Positions 6,230 to 7,995 of a stretch of DNA of 7,995 nucleotides are shown piece by piece; the first letter of the stretch is position 1; the number at the start of each line of letters is the position of its first letter. The position numbers and the translations under genes are program-made. The DNA comes from Bdellovibrionales bacterium (GTDB taxonomy: Bacteria > Bdellovibrionota > Bacteriovoracia > Bacteriovoracales > Bacteriovoracaceae), in NCBI GenBank assembly GCA_030633015.1, contig DAOVTR010000062.1:1-7995 (forward strand), in the 5' to 3' direction. The notes below the pieces were generated by a model. It was not told where the DNA came from. It ran no database searches and saw only the letters and a program-made list of their open reading frames with translations.

Positions 6230-7024
6230 ATGGGCTATCTTTCAATTATTGCCTTGATCATATCTGCTACTGTTTTATTTTTCGGTCTACTATGGTCATC
6301 ACCAGATGGTAATTTAATGATGTTTTTTCATCCTATAAGTTTATTCATAGTGCTTGGAGGGACATTTGCTGCAACTTCGTTATCATTTAGAATTAATAAA
6401 ATGTATCTATTTTTTGTTATTTTTTTAAAGCGTATTTTAAAGGATGAAACAACTGATTATAGTAAAATAATCAAAGAGTTGATGAAATTATCAGAAGCTA
6501 ATCGGTCGTCAAACCCAGACTTTGAAATGATGGTTGAAAGACTAGATGACTTCTTTTTAAAAGATGCAATGAAAACTTTTATGGATCAAGTATTAGATAA
6601 GGCAAATTTATTTAAAGTTCTGAAAAGTAGAAGTACAAATATTTATCAACACTACTTAGCTGATGCAAATAAATTTAGGGCAATGGCCCAGTTCCCACCT
6701 GCTTTTGGAATGATGGGAACTACTATTGGCATGATTGTTTTGCTGTCGAAATTGTCAGGCGCTGATGCAGCTAAATATATTGGGCCTGCTATGGCAATAT
6801 GCTTAATTACTACAATGTATGGAGTTGCTTTCGCAAATCTTCTGGTAATTCCGATTGCAGAAAATCTTACTACTGCTGCAAAAGAGCAGTATTTCAAAAA
6901 TAATATAATCGTTGAAGGGATGAGGCTTATATATGAAAAGACTAATCCGGTGGAATTAGCTGAGATTTTAAATTCATACCTAAGGCCAGCAGATAGAATT
7001 GATTGGAAAAAAGCAGTTAAATAG
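6230..7024 (+). CDS. motA: MotA-type stator protein (proton/sodium channel subunit)
   Basis: The 264-residue inner-membrane protein has the MotA/PomA layout. Two N-terminal membrane helices (about 4-24 and 32-52) are followed by a large charged cytoplasmic loop (about 53-153), two further helices (about 154-174 and 185-208), and a cytoplasmic tail. The conserved helix-3 segment FPPAFGMMGTTIGMIVLL contains the channel proline (P157, matching E. coli P173). The helix-4 region ends in LVIPIAENL with the second conserved proline (P208). The tail has the usual VEGMRLI and a LNSYLRP motif near the end. Length is close to PomA (about 253) and shorter than E. coli MotA (295). Five MotA-type subunits surround two MotB and drive a rotor by ion flow; H+ or Na+ use cannot be told here. 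ATG 6230 has a strong AAGGGG site 6 bases upstream, and motB follows 9 bp later. Confidence 0.93.
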   Translation: MGYLSIIALIISATVLFFGLLWSSPDGNLMMFFHPISLFIVLGGTFAATSLSFRINKMYLFFVIFLKRILKDETTDYSKIIKELMKLSEANRSSNPDFEMMVERLDDFFLKDAMKTFMDQVLDKANLFKVLKSRSTNIYQHYLADANKFRAMAQFPPAFGMMGTTIGMIVLLSKLSGADAAKYIGPAMAICLITTMYGVAFANLLVIPIAENLTTAAKEQYFKNNIIVEGMRLIYEKTNPVELAEILNSYLRPADRIDWKKAVK

Positions 7025-7033
7025 AGGATTTAA

Positions 7034-7840
7034 ATGATTGATGAAGATGAGCTTTGTAGTATCATAAACGAGGAAGCATCTATTGATGCGGATAATGGTT
7101 GTCCTACTCAGGCAGGGTGGCTTATTTCTTATGCCGACATGATGACGTTGATTGCATGCTTTTTTATTATTATGATGGCCTTTGCAAATTTTGATCCTAA
7201 GACTTTTAAAAAAGTAGCTTTAGAAATATCAAAATATTATAGAGGAGCAAATGTTCTAGTAGAGGAAGATCTACTTACAATGATGGTAGCAAAGCTCGAT
7301 AAGATTGAAGGTATTGAAGAAGCAGTTACAATTAAACAAGACATTAACAAGGTAGAGATTACATACAATAGTCAACATTTATTTGAATCAGGAAGTGCAA
7401 AATTATTGGATAGGCCAGAAGCGTTGTTACAAGAAATAATTCAAACAATAAAAGAAGAGTCAACAAGTGTAAGTATTGTAGTAGAAGGGCATACAGATGA
7501 TGAGCCAATTTCTTCCAAAGGTAAGATTAAAAAATTCTTTGAATCAAATTGGGAGTTGAGTGCAGTGCGATCCGCAAGTATTGCAAGGAAGTTTAATTTA
7601 GCAGGATTTCCTAAAAATAAAATTAGTTCAATTGGCTTTGCAGATTCAAGGCCAATTGCACCTAACAGGGATCAAAATGGAATTCCAATTGAAGATAATA
7701 GATCATCAAATAGAAGAGTTGTAATTAAGGTTGCTCAACCCCCACCTGAGGGGTATAAAATGGGCTTTGGTATTATTTATGAAATGAATAAAGATCTAAA
7801 AGATAGTTCGCAAAAAAATAAAGAAATTAATCAAGATTAA
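7034..7840 (+). CDS. motB: MotB-type stator protein with OmpA-like peptidoglycan-binding domain
   Basis: The 268-residue partner of MotA has a short acidic cytoplasmic N-terminus and one membrane helix (about 29-51) beginning GWLISYADMMTLIACFF. D35 is the ion-binding aspartate equivalent to E. coli D32. A plug/linker region (about 52-100) follows, then an OmpA-like domain (about 108-233) with EGHTDDEP (151-158), NWELSAVRS (172-180), GFADSRP (201-207) and NRSSNRRV (222-229). These are the standard residues for binding the cell-wall stem peptide. The C-terminal 35 residues are a Lys/Asp/Asn-rich extension. AGAGGA sits 5 bases before ATG 7034, and the gene follows motA by 9 bp, so the two form one operon. 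Its 3' end overlaps the convergent receiver-domain gene by 14 bp, leaving no room for an intergenic terminator. Confidence 0.95.
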   Translation: MIDEDELCSIINEEASIDADNGCPTQAGWLISYADMMTLIACFFIIMMAFANFDPKTFKKVALEISKYYRGANVLVEEDLLTMMVAKLDKIEGIEEAVTIKQDINKVEITYNSQHLFESGSAKLLDRPEALLQEIIQTIKEESTSVSIVVEGHTDDEPISSKGKIKKFFESNWELSAVRSASIARKFNLAGFPKNKISSIGFADSRPIAPNRDQNGIPIEDNRSSNRRVVIKVAQPPPEGYKMGFGIIYEMNKDLKDSSQKNKEINQD

Positions 7841-7995
7841 GTGTTTCATTTACAGTAAAGATAAGTTTCTTTTTAGTAAATGGTTTTACTAGAATATTTT
7901 TTATTCCATAACGGTTAGCAAAAATAACATCATCGGGAGTTAGATCACCAGGCATAAATATTACTTGTGCATATTTAAAATGTAGCCCTTTAATA
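7827..7995 (-). CDS. Receiver (CheY-like) domain protein, C-terminal 55 residues (start outside window)
   Basis: Only the last 55 residues are in the window. They match the end of a response-regulator receiver domain: strand beta-4 (AQVIFMP), helix alpha-4 (TPDDVIFANRYG), strand beta-5 with the invariant lysine-proline pair (IKNILVKPFT), and helix alpha-5 (KKKLIFTVNETLN). The chain ends directly after alpha-5, so no output domain follows the receiver. The switch Thr/Ser normally found at the end of beta-4 (T87 in CheY) appears to be replaced by Pro (VIFMPGD). The phospho-acceptor Asp is outside the window. Its TAA (7827-7829) lies inside the end of motB on the opposite strand. Placement next to motAB suggests, without proving, a signalling link. 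Confidence 0.82.
   Translation of the reverse strand, partial: IKGLHFKYAQVIFMPGDLTPDDVIFANRYGIKNILVKPFTKKKLIFTVNETLNLD

Noticed and set aside
6652..6897. Minus-strand 81-codon frame inside motA
   Set aside because: It is fully covered by motA, whose motifs are certain; its hydrophobic look mirrors the membrane-helix coding region.
1..7995. CRISPR arrays, tRNA/rRNA genes, insertion sequences, integrase or att sites
   Set aside because: No regularly spaced repeats, tRNA-like cloverleaf sequence, transposase motif or long terminal inverted repeats were seen on either strand.

Overview
This AT-rich window (roughly one third G+C by eye) reads as chromosome of a Gram-negative bacterium with an outer membrane and a motile lifestyle. 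MotA/MotB stator proteins, a lipoprotein with PEGA and TPR regions, an outer-membrane-barrel candidate and sigma-28-like promoters fit a marine Bdellovibrionota (Bacteriovorax/Halobacteriovorax-like) or a related former deltaproteobacterial lineage. The taxon is an inference from style and content, not from a marker gene.

Left part (1-2010): the N-terminal half of an ABC-F ATPase gene runs off the left edge on the minus strand. Divergent from it is a two-gene plus-strand unit: a YkgJ-type cysteine-cluster protein, then a DTW-domain tRNA acp-transferase (TapT type). The first gene has no ATG near its ribosome-binding site; a strong Shine-Dalgarno sequence lies in front of an in-frame ATA.

Centre (2013-5334): a tightly packed minus-strand operon reads, in order of transcription, PEGA/TPR lipoprotein, a 696-residue membrane protein, and a small beta-barrel-like exported protein. 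The 696-residue protein is the highlight. It has a signal sequence, a periplasmic region resembling the third ring-building motif of FliF, a transmembrane helix, a segment like the FliF tail, and then a FliG-like cytoplasmic part. It looks like a natural FliF-FliG fusion that lacks the first two FliF ring domains.

Right part (5462-7995): an unrecognised hydrophilic protein is read leftward, and motA-motB is read rightward from the same 72-105 bp intergenic region. The C-terminus of a receiver-domain protein converges on motB and overlaps it by 14 bp.

Taken together, 2013-7840 holds stator (MotAB), a membrane-anchored rotor candidate (FliF/FliG fusion) and envelope partners (lipoprotein, outer-membrane barrel). 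The two minus-strand units share matching sigma-28-like promoters (-35-like, 11 bp, [AG]CCGAAAT). The inference is a compact, possibly flagellum-independent or accessory rotary motor co-regulated with late flagellar genes. Its function cannot be proved from sequence alone.
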